A stretch of 64,000 nucleotides of DNA, taken from NCBI GenBank assembly GCA_963843755.1, contig CAWJLS010000001.1, forward strand, positions 1-64,000. The letters are read 5' to 3'. A model generated the notes under the pieces. The model did not search any database and was not told the origin of the DNA. It was given only the letters and a program-made list of their open reading frames with translations. This DNA comes from CAWJLS01 sp963843755 (lineage in GTDB: Bacteria; Acidobacteriota; Thermoanaerobaculia; Multivoradales; DATKCC01). Each line of letters starts with the position of its first letter. Within the stretch, counting starts at the first letter, position 1. Positions 63,032 to 64,000 of the stretch are shown one piece after another. A program made the position numbers and the translations under genes.

Positions 63032-64000
63032 ATGACGCGAACACCACGCCGCTTCTTCATCGAAACCTGGGGCTGCCAGATGAACGAGCTGGACACCCAG
63101 CGCATGGCAGGCCAGCTCATGCAGCAGGGCATGCTCCCGACCCGGGAGGCGGCCGAGGCCGACCTGGTCCTGCTCAACTCGTGCAGCGTTCGTGAAAATG
63201 CGCAGAACAAGGTCTACTCGCGCATCGGGGAGTACCGGGCGTTCAAGAGCGAGCGGGAGGTGCTGATCGGCCTGTGCGGCTGCGTCGCCCAGCAGGAGGG
63301 GGAGGCCGCCCTCGACCGCGCCCCCGAGCTCGACTTCGTCCTCGGCCCGGCCCGGGTCGGCGAGCTCCGGGACATCGTCGCCCGCCGCCGGGCGGGGGAG
63401 CGGGTGGTGGCCACCGGCTTCCCGGAAGAGCGCGCGTTCGATCTCGACGCCATCTCCCGCGACGGCGTCTACAAGGGCATGGTGACCTGCATCGAAGGGT
63501 GCGACAAGCGGTGCACCTTCTGCATCGTGCCCAGCACCCGCGGCCCCGAGCGCTGTCGCCCGATGGCCGAGATCCTGCGCGAGGTGCGCCACCTGGTCGA
63601 CTACGGCTTCCGCGAGATCGAGCTCCTCGGCCAGACGATCAACCACTGGCGCGAGCCCGACCACCCGGCCGGGCCCTCGTCGAATAGTCCTAACCAACAC
63701 AAAGGAAAGGACTTCGCCGACCTCCTGGACGCGGTGGCGACGATCCCCGGCGTCGAGCGGCTGCGCTTCATCACCTCCTACCCGCGGGACTTCACGCCCG
63801 CCATGATCGCCGCGTTCGCCCGGCACGAGGCCATCTGCCCCTACCTCCACCTGCCGGTCCAGTCCGGCTCCGACCCGGTGCTGCGCCGCATGGGGCGGGG
63901 CTACACGGTGGGCTCCTACCTCGCGCTGATCGACCAGATCCGCGAGGCCCGCCCCGGCGTGGTCTTCTCGACCGACCTGATCGTCGGCTTCCCGGGAGAG
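63032..64000 (+). CDS. miaB: tRNA-2-methylthio-N6-dimethylallyladenosine synthase MiaB (3' end outside window)
   Basis: The first 323 residues of this radical-SAM methylthiotransferase are visible. It modifies A37 of tRNAs reading UNN codons. The N-terminal MTTase domain (FFIETWGCQMNELDTQ, LLNSCSVRENAQNK) is followed by the radical-SAM cluster motif CIEGCDKRCTFCIVPSTRG with the CxxxCxxC set. After LLGQTINHWREP an unusual AT-richer insertion (63681-63711) encodes Ser/Asn/Lys-rich residues before FADLLDAVATIPGVERL. The frame stays open to the window edge. Confidence 0.96.
   Translation, partial: MTRTPRRFFIETWGCQMNELDTQRMAGQLMQQGMLPTREAAEADLVLLNSCSVRENAQNKVYSRIGEYRAFKSEREVLIGLCGCVAQQEGEAALDRAPELDFVLGPARVGELRDIVARRRAGERVVATGFPEERAFDLDAISRDGVYKGMVTCIEGCDKRCTFCIVPSTRGPERCRPMAEILREVRHLVDYGFREIELLGQTINHWREPDHPAGPSSNSPNQHKGKDFADLLDAVATIPGVERLRFITSYPRDFTPAMIAAFARHEAICPYLHLPVQSGSDPVLRRMGRGYTVGSYLALIDQIREARPGVVFSTDLIVGFPGE

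Noticed and set aside
60664..63210. An 848-codon open frame antisense to ptsI and the lipoprotein gene
   Set aside because: High-GC antisense artefact: the plus strand has EI motifs and a lipobox, and the antisense product is low complexity.

Overview
The window is a very G+C-rich (about 70% by eye) stretch of bacterial chromosome with Shine-Dalgarno-led genes, many 1-4 bp overlaps, and a diderm envelope toolkit (Mla-type lipid transport, LptB/LptC, TolC, outer-membrane barrels). The order carD - TPR - zinc ribbon - priA - accA - recJ - lptC - lptB - rpoN - hpf - ptsN - hprK - rapZ - manX-like - ptsH - ptsI - miaB, together with an HPr that keeps Ser46 and an HPr kinase, suggests a deep-branching diderm such as an Acidobacteriota (Thermoanaerobaculia-like) lineage. 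That placement is inference from gene content; no rRNA is present.

Region 1 (1-4.7 kb) is accessory. The tail of a primase-like element protein is followed by a XerC/D-like tyrosine recombinase, then about 1 kb without genes that is rich in inverted repeats and holds a dif-like palindrome, then a small toxin-antitoxin-like pair and a decayed Rhs gene. Region 2 (4.5-13.8 kb) holds an M6 metalloprotease fused to a probable outer-membrane barrel, two small membrane proteins, an FMN reductase/flavodoxin, an aldehyde dehydrogenase and an acyl-CoA oxidase with a TerB-like N-terminus. Region 3 (13.8-22.1 kb) is a signalling cluster: an HD-GYP regulator, a degenerate kinase-like protein, a NarL-type regulator, a membrane histidine kinase with a receiver partner, and a PAS hybrid kinase, interrupted by a small lipoprotein with an HExxH motif.

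The most notable locus is 22302-22772. It is an OsmC/Ohr-like peroxidase gene in which an in-frame TGA replaces the first catalytic cysteine. A 7-bp stem with a 5-nt loop starts 18 nt after the TGA. This is best read as a selenocysteine codon with a bacterial SECIS element, giving a 156-residue selenoprotein that automatic annotation would split into two short ORFs or call a pseudogene.

Region 4 (22.8-43.4 kb) is mostly core and transport functions: tRNA-Leu(TAA), a PaaZ/BoxD-like aldehyde dehydrogenase, dnaB, alr, an Mla-type operon (permease, ATPase, MCE protein), purC, a cyclase-domain protein, leucyl aminopeptidase, a pair of Opp/Dpp-type ATPases without permeases, a TolC-Yip1-MacA-MacB-like efflux operon and tRNA-Leu(CAA). 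Region 5 (43.5-64 kb) starts with carD behind a good sigma-70 promoter and continues through replication restart, fatty-acid synthesis, LPS export, sigma-54, ribosome hibernation and a complete soluble phosphotransfer chain (EI, HPr, two EIIA proteins, HPr kinase, RapZ) with no sugar permease in the window. It ends inside miaB.
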